This document shows positions 13,518-32,609 of a DNA stretch of 64,000 nucleotides, one piece after another; positions within the stretch are counted from its first letter, which is position 1, and each line of letters begins with the position of its first letter. The stretch is from Trema orientale. Its lineage: Eukaryota; Streptophyta; Magnoliopsida; Rosales; Cannabaceae. The stretch is from contig JXTC01000012.1 of the NCBI GenBank assembly GCA_002914845.1, positions 471,641 through 535,640 of the forward strand, in the 5' to 3' direction. The translations under genes were made by a program, and so were the position numbers. The notes beneath the pieces were generated by a model. It was not told the origin of the DNA and did no database searches. It saw only the letters and a list, made by a program, of their open reading frames with translations.

Positions 13518-13739
13518 ATAACTACCTGGATCATGAAGAATGACAGAATCTTCGTGATCGCTTGAACTAGTAAAGGGTAAACACGTCACAAACAACGACT
13601 AGCAGGAGTTTGATTGCTACGCTCGTGATAGAAAATAAGCCCATGGAACTGGAGATTGCTCGAATGAACTGCCTAGTAGCTCATGAGAAATATCAGGTGG
13701 AAGGAGAATACTCAATTTTTTTCTCCTAAAATTCAAGTT

Positions 13740-16700
13740 GCCCCCGGTTCCGAATGGTTTTAAAATGCCAACTATCATTCCATACAATGGAAAGACAGAT
13801 ACTCGTGATCACTTAGTTTTATTTAATAATTGGATTGATTTGTACTGTGTTCGAGTCGCCCCGTGTTCGAGTCGCCCCCACAAATAGGGCGAAGAAATGG
13901 TTTAGGTGTTGGCCTAAGGACCGATTCATTCTTGGTAATTGTTCTCTCAAGACTTTGTTTCTCAATTCCAAGCTTCAAGGGTGAGTGCAACAACCTGCCT
14001 TACTTTGGCCAATTTCAAGTGGAGGAGAATAAGAGCCTTCCGTTCCTATTTGAAACAGTTCAACCAAGAGACAACAAAAGTAAAAAAAGTCCCTGGGGAA
14101 AGAACATTAATGGCCTTGTAGGGAGGAATCTGCCCAAATATCCATTTGGAGAAATCAACAGATAAGCACTGTATTGACGTAGAGGACTTCTACTAGAGGG
14201 GAAAAAAACACACATGGGTAGAAAATGCGTAGGACATGATGGGACCCTGTGAAGATTTATAAGACCACCAAGAAGAAGGAAATGAAAAGAGGAGAAAGAA
14301 CAATAATAAGCAAGCTCTCCCCTCCCCGAAAAGGAACTAGAAGAAACCTTGCTCTGAGGAGAAAAGGTACTAATATGCCCCTAAGTTCACATACTAAACT
14401 GAGTTGACTGATAGCAGAAAGCGTGTTCTTATGGCGACCGAAGATAGAGTCCCCTTATCAATGACCACCACCCATGTCTAAAAGAATAGGTGCAAAAAAG
14501 GATCAGAATAAGTATTATCAGTTCCATCGAGACCACAATCATGAGAGAAATGATTGTTATAACTTGAAAGATAAGATCAAAGAGCTAATCTGATAGGATT
14601 ACTTGGGAAGATACCACAGTAGGAGAAACTACGATCAGAGAAAGGACAGAGATAGGCGAGAAGATTTGCCTAAAAGATATGATCGCAGACTCGAAGTTCG
14701 ATGATAGATCTGCACTATATTAAGAGGACCATATTTCGATGGAGATTCTAGATCGAGCCAGAAGAAGTATGCTTGATAGGCTCGAGAAGCCCCACTGACG
14801 AATGTCATTCACCCCGAGCATAGACTGTCGAAGAGCTTCCATAGAGAAAATGAATCGATCACCTTTGCAGAAGAAGGCATGCGAAAAGTCTAGTATCCAC
14901 ATAATGACCATCTGGTCGTTACATTGCAAATCTGCAATATGTTGGTTCACCGAACTCTTGTAGACAATGGAAGCTTTGTGGACATCTTGTATTTGAGTGC
15001 CCTAGAGAAGATGGAATTGGGCGTGCAACAATTACAACAAAGCTCTACGGCTTCACAGGAGACAGTATCTTACCCTTGGGAGTGATCCAGCTCGCTCTCA
15101 CTATAGGAGCACGACCTCGATAGACTATGGTCATGGCCAATTTCTTGGTGGTAGATTGTCAAATAGCATTTTAATGTGATTCTTAGTAAATCTTCTCTAA
15201 GAGAGGTAAAGGTAATAAATTCAGGTCACCGCGTGGCAATAAAGTCTAAGAATTTATTTCTTTCACTTTTCTCCCAGTTTTCTGTAGTAGCTGCCAAACT
15301 AATGTTTTCACTTTTCAGCAACTGAACATAACACACAAAGGATGGGGGAGGAGCCTTTTATAGACTCTTTCCTAAAGAGAAATTCAGCCAGTCCTAAGGC
15401 ACATGGGTTGGCTGAATTTCAGTGCTCTAAGGAGCAAAGTAATGGGCTATAAAGGCCCACTACTAATTCAGTCTTATTCCTCTTTTGTGTAATTGCCTAG
15501 AAAACTCTTTGAGCCTAATTGATCTTATACAGCACAAGATATTAGTGTAGGTTAGGAATCCAAATTGACCTATTTAATTCAAACTCTAATAGACAAAGGC
15601 CCAGTTCTAATTAACTCTTAATACAAGTAGGCTTGTACTACTAGTTCCAGACTTATTCTACTAAAGGTGCAAATTGCACTCTTGAATTAAATAAATATCA
15701 CAAGATACTTTATAATTAAAATTATGTTCATTAAATAATTAACATTTGCATGTATATCCCAACGAATACCAATAATTGAAGCTAGGTAAAATTACCATTT
15801 TGCCCCTCCAATTATATCATTCATTAATACAAGACTATATATAATAGATGACCAGACTTACAGAAAGTTTTCAATTGATAAAATATCTAATTTTATTAAT
15901 TAGTTAGCTAAAGTTTATATCATCCAAGCTTCTATAGCTCCACAGAACAGTATTTACTTCTCTATATAGTAGAGTTGTAGATTCCATATCTACAAGCATA
16001 TGTTCCCAATGTCTATAATAATGCATTACTAAAATGTCAGGGTCTAGATCGTCAATTTCTTGATCTATACCTTTTAACATCTCAAATAATACAAGTTTTA
16101 AGTACAGGTTCATCACTTATTTTCAGGATTAAGAAAGACATGCGTTAATTATCAAGTTTGTGAGAATATATTCTTATCAATGGCACTTATTACAAGAACA
16201 TACTTCACATGGTCCTTGTTCAATGTTTACACACTATGACTTTTATACATAGTTATACCAATATAGATTAAGACACATTATAAATGTACGAAGTCTTGCA
16301 ACAGGATCCAAGAGAATTGTCCATGTTCTCTTACTAGTTGTGAACAATTTCATTTGATTTAATCAGAGAAAATATATCTTAACTTTAATAAATAACGTTA
16401 TTAAAATATTTCTCTAATGAATAAATCATAGAACCTTTATTGTACCAATAATCAAAATATTATCGCAAATACTATGCATGAAATATCACTTTATTAAATG
16501 TCCAAAATATTCAATAAATATTCATAAATAGTAAACACTTTTTTGGCATAATCCTAACATAAGTTTGGGCCCACTCAATGAGAACTTAGATTATCATCTA
16601 GATAAGGAGGAAAAGAATACCAGACTTGGAGAAGACCTTTTCGAATTTCCTGTAGACGGGTAGGAACAATCTTAGAAATTGAAGATTGGGAAAAATCTTC

Positions 16701-18680
16701 ATAAAGAGATGCAAGGAATGCTCGAAAAATTCCATAAAGAAAGTCCTAATGTTTTTGCTTGGAATCACACTGACATGATAAGGATCAATCAAGAAGTGAT
16801 GTGTCACATGCTGAACATCAATCTTGAATTCAAGCCAATCCGGCGAAAGAGGAGATCTCTTGATCTATAAAAGTACCTGGCCCTCAAGGAAGAGGTCAAG
16901 AAGCTTAAGAAGATAGGATTCATCTAAGAATCCTTCTACCCTAGCTAGTTATCAAATCCAGTTTTGGTCAAGAAATCAACAGGCGAGTGTATAACTTGTA
17001 TTATCTTTACAAACCAAAACAAAGCTTACCTGAAGAATAGCTTTCCTCTCTCACATATCGATCAGATCGTAGATGTAACAGCTCGTAGATCCTGATATAC
17101 AGGCCACATGAGGAGCACATGTCATTCATCACTAATCAGAGACTATATTGCTATAAGGTTATGCGTTGTGGCCTTAAGAATACTAATGTGACCTACAAGC
17201 ATTTAGTAAACAAAATATCTGTCAATCAATCAGTATAAATATGGACGTTTATGTGGATGATGTGCTCTAGAAATCAAGAAAGGTTATTAATCATACAGGA
17301 CATCAAGGAGACATTCAACATATTAAGGCGCTACCACATGAGGTTAAATCCACTCAAGTGTGCATTTGGGGTATCTTCAAGGAAATTTTTGGGCTTTATG
17401 GTCAATGAACAAGGAATAGAAGTCAATCCTGAGTTATCGAAGCACCACTCAATATAGAATCTCCATGCTAGCCTAAAGAGATCCAGACTCTAACTTGACC
17501 AGTAGCAACTAAAAGCCCTCAACATATTTATTTCAAAGGTTACTTATAAATGCATCCCCTTGTTTGATGTATTAGAAGGAGCTAAAAGGTTCAAGTGAAT
17601 AGAAAAATACAAGTAGGCCTTTTAGCAGCTAAAGACAGATATTGGTAAACCTTCTTTACTCTCCAAACCTCTGGATAATAAAGATCTTTACTTATACTTA
17701 GTAATATCCAAACATGTGGTCAACTCAGTACTATTCTGAGAAGCAAATGAGATACAATACCCCATTTGCTACATTAGCAAAATACTGCTCAATGATAAAC
17801 TATGTTATCTAAAGATGGAGGAATTAGCATATGCCTTGGTTATTAGCTTGAGGAAGTTAAGACTATACTTTCATACTTATGCAATTCACGTGCTAACTAA
17901 CTTCCCTCTAAAGCAAGTGCTACAGAAACCTGAGACATTAGGGAGACTCTTTAAATGGGCTATCAAGCTGAGTTAGTTTGAGATTTCGTTTATCTTGAGG
18001 ATAACAATCAAAGGACAAGCAATATTAAACTTTGAAGCTAAATTCACTTGTCGCACTGAGAAGGTAGAACTAGCACCAGCTACAGAATTCCCTCAATTGA
18101 AGTTGTTCATAGGCGATCGAGCTGAGATATCAGGGAGACTCTTTAAATGTGTGATTGAGCTGAGTTAGTTTGAGATTTCGTTTATCTTATGGACAACAAT
18201 CAAAGGACAAGCAATAGCAAAATTTGTAGTCGAATTCACTTATTGCCCTGAGAAGGTAGAACTAGCACCAACTACAGAATTCCCTCAATGGAAGTTGTTC
18301 ATGGATGGGTCATCAGATGAGTAAGGTTCGGGATTTGTGTTGATATTAATGAGCTCTGAGGAGCACAAGATTCATTAGGCCTTCCGCTTTGGATTTGGAG
18401 CCTTTAATAACGAGGTCGAGTACGAGGCTTTACTAGCCGGTTTGAGGTACGCGAAGGAGATAAGGGTCGAATCCATTGCCATCTATAGTAATTCATAGCT
18501 GGTCATAAGACAGATCAATGAGGAATATCAGGCCCACGGGCCGAAAATGGTGTCCTACCTAGCAAAGGTATGAGAGCTCCTTACTCAATTTGCAGAAGTA
18601 AAAGTTCACCAAATTCCTTAAACTTAGAGCATAAATGCTGATGCATTGTCCAAACTTGCCTCGACTAAAAGTGCAGACCT
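13740..18680 (+). pseudogene. Gag-pol remnants of the Tat-type element
   Basis: Recognisable in order: a gag-like segment at about 13760-14200, a protease-like segment at about 14930-15240, reverse-transcriptase-like sequence at about 16620-17470, and RNase H sequence at about 17560-18680. The stretch is interrupted by LTR insertion 2 between protease and reverse transcriptase. The RNase H part resembles the Tat lineage. It is a fossil with many breaks and no coding capacity. Confidence 0.75.
15243..16559 (-). mobile_element. LTR insertion 2 nested in the Tat element
   Basis: Same family and same orientation as insertion 1, ending GGCATAATCCTAACA at 16559. It carries about 450 bases (15720-16170) that insertion 1 lacks, and that region resembles the left edge of the window. 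The protease-like frame of the host element stops at its left side and the reverse-transcriptase part resumes on its right, which marks it as an insertion. The left end is approximate. Confidence 0.6.
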
Positions 18681-19262
18681 GCTTGATGATTGGAATCGGA
18701 GAAGATAACCGAAAGAAAAGAAGGGCTCTCAAAATTAGGGACAAAAGCTCCCTCTTTCGTTCGAAAATGAAGAATGGGTAGCAAAATTATGACGGCAAGT
18801 AATTGAGTAGGGTGTTTTGGCACTTTTCCTTCTCTCTCTATTCTTTCTTCTCCCCTTAATTCGAAACTTCACTCTTTATTTGTAATTTCTATGACATTAC
18901 AAAAGTGGAAATAGGATTTTAAAAGTCTCTATTCATAGTAGGGAGAGGAGAGAAAATGAAAGGTCTTTTTAATCTGGGCTATCCATTCTTTCATGATTAC
19001 TAATCTAAGGGCTAAGCAGGTACGTTTGATCCAATGATAGAGATTTAAAACTAAAAAGACCTCACGACTTCCAAGGTTGGCACACTTATTGCTCAAGGAA
19101 ACTGAAACAATGCCTCTATAACTATTCCTATCTGAAACGTGCCTTAAGTTGACATCACATATCGAGGACACAGTTCGAGTAACGAAGACAGTTCCAACTA
19201 TGATCGAGAAGCAAAATTAGTTTAAGAAATATGGCCAAGCACCTAGAACTGGTGGGGCCAAG

Positions 19263-19728
19263 TATTATGCACAATTTTAGCAGCTGCTCGAAGAAGGATA
19301 CACAGCTCGCACGGACCTAGTCGACTCGAGAAGAAATAGCCTGGCTGATGGAACGAGCTACTGTTCAGCTTGAGCACCATTAACATGAGCATATCTCTCT
19401 CCAACATACTCTCAAACAGTTTCGGGAATTAAGTTTAAATCTCCATAAACATCTATATTTTCCTAATTTTGTGGGATAAATATGGTTTAAATAGATTCAA
19501 ATTTGAATACTTAGTTTCCTTATCCGGGTACTGACCTCTCAGCCTAAATTGTAAGGGAGAGAATAAGAGATTGGACCCCTTGTATAAAGAAGAATCTGAA
19601 ATTCCAGTGACTATAGTAAACGTAAGCTCTTGATAAAAAAGATAAAACACTTTAAAAATCATGTGTGGTTTATTATTCTAATTATCTTCTTTTATTATCT
19701 CGTTATTGTACAAAATTTTAATGTCATA
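19263..19728 (+). repeat. 3-prime LTR of the Tat-type element
   Basis: About 466 bp, preceded by a purine-rich tract (CTGGTGGGGCCAAG) and followed by the target duplication ATTGG. Confidence 0.85.
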
Positions 19729-19894
19729 ATTGGAATATCGTTTACTAATATTTTGCATAGAAATATTACTTGTTGCAAGTAATCCACTCTGTAACTCAAA
19801 CAAGCCGAACATGGAGTGCTTTTTGCACATCTTTTCTATTTAAATATTTGGTTGCTCTTTTATCTATGCAGTCTTCATACTTCTCCGAGTCATT

Positions 19895-21013
19895 CTGCAT
19901 TGAAGGAACTTAACAGTTTGCTGAAGGAGGGTGCTCCCACACAATCAATAAATACCGCTTAAAACGTGAAAGAAATTAAGAAAAATTAAAAAATATAGAA
20001 GATACACAAATTTAAGCAAAAATTGTCTATATCTACGGAGCACAACTCTAAATATTATATTAACTCAAGAAGTTATGTAAGTGTTATTACTCTTCCTTAC
20101 AACTCTTTCATGCCTACACTCACATATTTATTCCCCACTCACTAAAGGTTTACTCTGTTAATCACTCCACCATTTATATTTTTACACCTATATTCTTGGC
20201 AAAATATACGTTTTTTAAAGTGTGCTTTAAGAAATGCACTCATCTCAGTAGTTTTTTTGGTAAATACGCTTTTTTAAGTTTTCAGTTTATTATAAGGACA
20301 AAAATGCTCCTAGCAGTTATCCCATCAAGGGTTTAGTTCTAGTTAAACAGGGGGACTGAGTTACTAGACACACCCTACCTAGCATTCAAACACTCAAACT
20401 TTTAGTTTTTGTTTTTTCAGTCAAATTGCTAGATACATTATCTCTTACTTAATACTCAAATATTCTTTTTTATTTTTTTTCTGTTTTTCCCGTCGGTTGC
20501 TAGACACCTTATCTAACGTTCGACACTATATTTAGCACTCTCAATTTAAGGCTATATAAGTCATTTTTCACATTTATTTTTTAAAGGGGTGTATTTACTT
20601 AATTATTTTTGAATGTGGTGTATTTTGTACAAGTGACTATAGAAAGAGCGTTTTTCACCAAATTTCGCAAGTGATTATAGAAAGAGCGTTTTTCACCAAA
20701 TTTCGCAATTATAGGGATACTATGGGAAGAATTAGATATTATTATATATCAGACTCCAACAAGGACAAGGACTCTTGTACATAACATACAGGTTTTTTTT
20801 TTTTTTTGATGGACATAAACAGGTCTTAGTAAATAAGACTAAGTAGTACTGCAGTACTGTTCGTCTTATGTAGTGTTTCATTTTAGTTTATTTGTATTAA
20901 ATATTTTACGGAATCTGTTAAAAAGGACTAACAGAAAGCTTGATCAACTTTAGAGTTTATATATTAAAATGAGATTATGTTTTTAATAGTACACAATACA
21001 AAGATATCTTTAC
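19895..21013. other. Intron-like stretch of the carboxypeptidase pseudogene
   Basis: Lies between pseudogene exons 6 and 7. The intact paralogue has only 72 bases here, so about 1 kb was gained. It includes a 38-bp tandem duplication (unit starting CAAGTGACTATAGAAAG) at about 20633-20708. No gene recognised. Confidence 0.5.
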
Positions 21014-21387
21014 CTTTTAATTTAGAGCTCCCAATAACTTCGAATCCGAATAAGATGAACCCTTCTAAGTAACTTAACCTCAAACGGTAGATAGGGGATC
21101 TTCTTCGGTGATTGTCCATTAATAGATGCGTAACAAAATTTTGAAAGGACATCATACACATCAATGAAGTTAGTTCCTCAGAAAGCTGGTCATTTACAAT
21201 GATACAGCCAGAAGAAATATTGTGGCCTTTTTCTATGAAATCTTTTTTCAAAAACTGTGTACAGTTGCAAATTAACTGTGGTCATAAGCTGAAAAGCGAA
21301 ATCAGATATCAACCCATACCCATATGACCAACGAAACTCAGTTATTGAATTCATGTCTGTACCATAGTCTAGTAGGGGATTTCCTAC

Positions 21388-27455
<6,068 letters not shown>

Positions 27456-28222
27456 TCAGTTCTTAATTAAATACGTAACTTGAGTTACATGATATATGGG
27501 AAAATATAGTTTGGCTTTATAATTAACTATGAATAAACACCCATTAATTAGTCTTGTTGCCTAAACCTTTCAACTGTAGTCTCGTTCAATGGTATAATTA
27601 ATACTAAGATTTTCGCGGGATTCAGATAAAGCGAAATATATTTTCTCTAGCTAAGGTTCTTGCAATATAAAGACGCATTGATATAGCATGAGCATGCATA
27701 CACTACAACAAAAAAGGCCTTTCAAGGCACTTTTTAAGTGTCTTAAAAAGCCTTTCACGGTGCCCACAAAAGCGCCTTAGTTCCAGATGTCATGATAGGC
27801 CTTGGCTACTAAGGTGCTTATAAGGCGCCGTGAAAGGCACCTTCTCACGGTACCTATATTAGGTGCCTTGTTATTTTCACGGTACCTTATAAGCGCCTTG
27901 GTATCTGTTCTGAGCTTTATCATTTAAGGCACTCCATAAGCACCGTGGTACATATTTTTAGGGGTATTTTTAATATATTTATCTATATTACCCCCTGGAA
28001 TTTTATAAATATAATCCAAATCCATTACATACACTAAATACTTCAAATAAAATGGAGTATAAATATAAATTTACATACTAACATTAAATTAACATAATAA
28101 CTTGATCATGATCATATCCATATAGTCTATAAACTAAGTATATATATATATATTAGTTTTCTAAGCCAAAGTAACATGATCATCAAAGACTACATAGTTT
28201 AAATCAACGAAGATTAAGAACC

Positions 28223-29565
28223 TCAAATGAGAAATTGTATTAGTTCTTCAACCCACTCTTCAAGAAGTCCATTGATATCATCCTTTGTGTAGAAATTTTA
28301 TCTATTAAACTACAAATTCAAACACCTTATTTGTTAAAAAGTGATCAATCAAACTATAAATTAGAAGAGAACTAATAAAACATATAGTTACATACAATTG
28401 TGGTAAATAATTTAAACATTAGTTTATTCAATTACTTCTCTCATAAATTTACATATGTAGAATCCGCACTCAACACTTGTCGGTTGTCTTGGGTACTAGA
28501 CATAAGCATAAAGTAAACATAAGTAATTTTAATTAATCTTCCACCCAACAAGTTTTATTAATTCAAGTTTAGTACCTTTATTAACTTATAAACTGGACCA
28601 TTTGGTCTTCCTTTCTTCCCTTTTTCGACATTATGTATGTTGAATACACTTTGAATTGAAAATGTACAAACACAAGAATAAAAGATTAGCAATAGCAACT
28701 ATAAGTAAAAATACCATAAGAAACTGAATTATAACAAAATAACTATTAGAGAACTTACTCGATTATTGTTAAACCAATTTCTTCACGGAGAGCTAAGCCG
28801 AGAGGATCTAGAAACTATACATAATCTTGAGAGGATAAATGATAAGCAACATCCAATGTTCCTTACTCATAAAATTAATGATAAAGATTACTAATAATGT
28901 AATAATTAACTTCATATAGGAAGTAGTTGATATGACAATTTGTTAAGTTTAAAATCTTACCCATGATTCCAAGGTATAATTAGAAATTGATGTTCATTCT
29001 CCATGTATAACATCCGGGTTGCTAAACTTATAGCACGATCCTCACGTGGACCACCTTCTATAGCAACTGCACTAGGATCCTTGAATATATACCTATCTTG
29101 ATAGTCATATTGGGTCACTAAATAGTGTAAATGCCTACAAGTATAAAATGCAATGCTAATTAAGTGTTGTATTATATAATTGCCAACTATAGATACATGT
29201 ATATATATGAAGTTCTATATATATATATATATATAAAAATAAACTTTTTACCTCATATATAATGTAATAGGCACGGCCCCAGTCTTTTGTAATGTGCAAA
29301 ACTCAATTATGTCTTCTTTGAACACGGGCAAATGAAAAACTTCTCCAAACACTTCTTCATCAAAGGGAATATGAACAACAACACCTTCATCCGCTCCTTG
29401 AATGGTATTCAATAGTAATCTTATAGAAGCTGGTGCACCATCAATTCTAAACTGTGTTTGTGTAATAGATTCCGCTTTCTTTCTTTGTAGATGTACTCTT
29501 TCTTGTGTTTGAGGTGGCTGTGGTTGTGAAGACTTATTTCTTCCCCTTTTGATGCCTATTTATAT
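28223..29565 (-). pseudogene. CACTA ORF, C-terminal Ulp1-like (C48) part
   Basis: Minus-strand exon-like blocks: about 29560-29270 (text ending VFHLPVFKEDIIEFC), 29160-28960 (LATRMLYMENEHQFL), about 28870-28760 (EHWMLLIIYPL, then FLDPLG), about 28500-28440 (QPTSVECGFYICKFM) and 28300-28223 (NGLLEEWVEEL, then stop). These are the His, Asp and Gln...Cys blocks of a C48 protease fold, as found in the long TNP1-type proteins of plant CACTA elements. At least one block needs a frame change to be read. The N-terminal part of the same gene lies at 32610-34221 on the plus strand, separated by the inversion. Confidence 0.7.
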
Positions 29566-29894
29566 CATTAAACTCCTAAAATCTAAATAAATGATGAAAT
29601 GTTAACAAACAAGTTAATAATTCACATTAGAATTCAATAAATGATTAATTTATTTGGAAAATGGGTCTGCATACATATACATATATATATATTAAATATT
29701 GCTTTAACAGTTATTTATTTTTGCTTATAATTTTTAGTAAAGGAATGGAGGATTGGAGCAAATATAAAGTTTTGGAATAAGCTTTTTGAGGTTAGTGATT
29801 TTGTTATGATTTTTTTTATTTATTGAATGTGTGGCATTAGAAATATAATGTTTTGATGGTTTATGTTATTTTAGATTACATATTAGATTGATAA

Positions 29895-32440
29895 AATGTG
29901 ATTGCGTCTATCTGCGGATGGTATTAATCCTCATACAACTCTAAGTAGCAAATACAATTGTTGGCCTGTAATGCTTGTAATCTATAATCTTCCTCCATGG
30001 TTGTATATGAAAAGAAAGTTTACATTTCTTACATTGTTAATATCAGGACCTAAACAGTTGTAATGACATTGATGTATATTTAGCCCTATCGATTGATGAC
30101 TTGAATAGTTTGTGGAATGACGGTGTGAAAGCCTATGATGCATATAAGGATGAAGATTTTACTCTCAAGGTTGTGTTACTATGGACAATTAATGACTTCC
30201 CTGTATATGGGAATTTGTCTGGGTTTTCCACTAAAGGATATAAAGCATGTCCTATTTGTAATGAGAAAACAAGTTGTCAGTTCTTAACACATGCTAGAAA
30301 ATTGAGTTATATAGGCCATAGAAGATTTTTATCTCGCAAACATGTATACAGAAATTGGAAAAAAGCATTTAATAATTATCAAGAATTTGAATTGGCACCA
30401 CAACCTTTAAATGGGACAGAGATACTAGAAACAGTCTCTAAGCTTAAATTTAGGCTTGGAAAGGTTAAAATAAGTGATATCAGTAAGAAAAGAAAAAGAT
30501 GCAGTAATGTGAAGGTTATAAAAACCTCGAAGAGTTGTTGGAAGAAGAAATCTATATTCTTTGAGTTAGAGTATTGGCAACATTTACTTCTGAGATATAA
30601 CTTAGATGTCATACATATTGAGAAGAACATACGTGATAGTATAATTAGAACTTTATTAAATATTCCAAGGAAGAATAAAGATAGCATTGGTGCCCATATG
30701 GATCTTGTTGACATGGGTGTTCGAAAAGAGTTAGCTCTTAAAGTAGGGGAGAAGCGAACATATTTACTCCCTGCTTGCTTCACATTGAAAAAGGAAGAAA
30801 AATATCAATTGTGCCAATCTTTATTTAATGTGAAAGTTCCTAAAGGCTATTCTTCTAATATTAGAACATTAGTGGATATGAACAATTTGAAACTAGTTGG
30901 ACTTAAATCTCATGATTGTCATGCACTAATGCAACATCTGCTACCTATAGCGATCAGGTCTGTATTACCTAAAAATGTTCGATGTGCAATCACCAGATTA
31001 TGCTTATTTTTTAATGAAATTTGTTCTAAAGTGGTCGATGTATCCAAGTTAGATGAACTACAACGTTAACTTGTTGTAACATTGTGCATGTTTGAGCAAA
31101 TTTTTCCTCCTAATTTTTTTAATATAATGATACATCTTACTGCATATTTGGTTAGAGAAGTGAAGTTATGTGGTCCTGTTTATTTGAGATAGATGTATCT
31201 ATTTGAGAGATACATGAAAATTTTAAAAAGATATGTTAGAAATCGAAGCTGGACAGAGGGATGCATTGTAGAGTGTTATATCGCAGAAGAAGCTGTTGAG
31301 TTTTGTTCTGAGTATTTGGCAAATGTAGAAGCTATCGAAGTACCCGCATCTTCAAATATTAACAAAATCGTAAGTGGTGGTATCGCGTATACAGTTAAAT
31401 GAGAACAACTAGACTAAGCATATCATACTGTGTTACAAAATATAGCTAAAGTCTAACCTTTCATCGAGTAAGTTTTATTGTGAATTAGAATTTCATTGAT
31501 TGAATGTTGAATTCTTTAATAATAATGGTTTACTTTGGGGATGATTTGTTGAAGGGAGCATATAAATTGGATTAAAATACAATTCTCAATGAAATCAAAA
31601 AGAGAGAAGTGGATCCATGATGAACATTATCGAACTTTTATTAGTTGGTTTTGTGAATAGGTAATTCCAATTAGTTGTTACAATTAATAGTTTTATTTCA
31701 TTTTTTTTCCCTATTTTAGAGCATAAGTACTAATATGTTAGGTTTTCTAATTGTTAATTTTGTATTTTGAATAGATTGTAGTTGAAATGAATAAGGCACC
31801 ACACAATGTATGTGATACATTAAAATGGATATCACGTGGACCATCATTGGATGTAATTAAGTATCATGCTTATCAAGTTAACAATGTTCATTTTAGCATA
31901 AGAGACCGCGATAACATAAGAACAACCAAAATAGTGGGGTAAGTATTGTTGCAAAAACTATACAATTTTCAAGTTTTAAGGATAAAAACCCAATAGAGGG
32001 TGATATGGTATACTATGGCATTATCGAGGAAATTTGAGAACTTGATTTTGTCACATTTCGGTTGCCGGTGTTTATGTGTCAATGGGTGGAGAGTAACCAT
32101 AGGGTTAGAAAAGATGAGTTAGGCTTCACTTTAGTTGATCTAAACCGGATAGGTCACAAGAATGATCCATTTATAATGTAACATAAGCAAAATAAGTATT
32201 TTACGTTAATGATCTACTTCATGCTCGATGGTCAATTGTTCTTGCAACAAAACCAAAAGAATATCAAAATTTAGGAGTTGAAGATGAGAACGAAATACTT
32301 GTTGCTCATGAAACATTCTGAAACGGAGTTTCGGTGAAGGCTTTGATAGAAGACGTTAATGAAGGTGATGTTACATGTTTACGAGATAATGGTGAAGGTA
32401 TTTGGATTGATAATCAAAGAAAGAAACCAATAAGGTAAAA
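29895..32440 (+). pseudogene. CACTA TNP2 transposase, central and C-terminal part
   Basis: Begins abruptly at LRLSADGINPH (about 29903), mid-way through the Transposase_21 (tnp2) domain. The longest open part is 30101-31069 (322 aa, starting MNSLWNDGVKAYDA, with FPVYGNLSGFSTKGYKACP and NLDVIHIEKN). It continues as a DUF4218-like segment (31193-31402, MYLFERYMKILKRYVRNRSW) and a DUF4216-like segment (about 31780-32440). Stops occur at the end of the 30101-31069 frame, before 31193, and in the DUF4216 part. The N-terminal third of the transposase is on the opposite strand at 34222-35116, with the protein breaking at the same conserved point. Confidence 0.85.
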
Positions 32441-32609
32441 TCAAATAAGTTATATCTTTTTGTTTCATTTTTATATTTTTAAGGATTGATGTTTTTTTTT
32501 TAAATATATTATCTCTTTTGTTTATATGCTTATTATTTTCTATCTTAATTTTTGATCTACATTTGTGGTTTTATTATTTAACAGATAATTATTGACATAG
32601 AAAATAAAG

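Larger units (their letters stand above)
11314..19728 (+). mobile_element. Old Tat-type Ty3/gypsy LTR retrotransposon, broken
   Basis: A complete insertion in outline: target duplication ATTGG at 11309-11313 and 19729-19733, 5-prime LTR 11314-11782, primer-binding-like TTGGCACTAGAAAGAGG just after it, and 3-prime LTR 19263-19728. Between them are remnants of gag, protease, reverse transcriptase and RNase H in gypsy order; I do not see an integrase. The two LTRs look only about 75-80 percent identical by eye, so it is old, probably several million years. It is thoroughly broken, with many breaks, and carries two later insertions of another LTR family. It lies in an intron of the carboxypeptidase pseudogene, on the opposite strand. 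Confidence 0.85.
11065..21387 (-). pseudogene. Serine carboxypeptidase-like pseudogene, three exons left
   Basis: Three minus-strand blocks match exons 6, 7 and 8 of the intact gene at 22674-27455: 21387-21014 (374 nt versus 366), 19894-19770 (125 nt, same length) and 11157-11065 (93 nt, same length). Splice-site contexts at all three are conserved. Exon 6 carries indels that shift the frame, and exon 7 has an in-frame TGA where the paralogue has a Gly codon (LVG), so it cannot encode a protein. Exons 1-5 and 9-10 are missing. The catalytic Ser and His exons are therefore gone. The intron between the last two blocks was enlarged to 8.6 kb by an LTR-element insertion at 11314-19728. It lies head-to-head with the intact copy, which suggests an inverted local duplication followed by decay of this copy. 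Confidence 0.9.

Noticed and set aside
30379-30783. Minus-strand frame of 134 codons
   Set aside because: Exact antisense of the well-recognised TNP2 segment.
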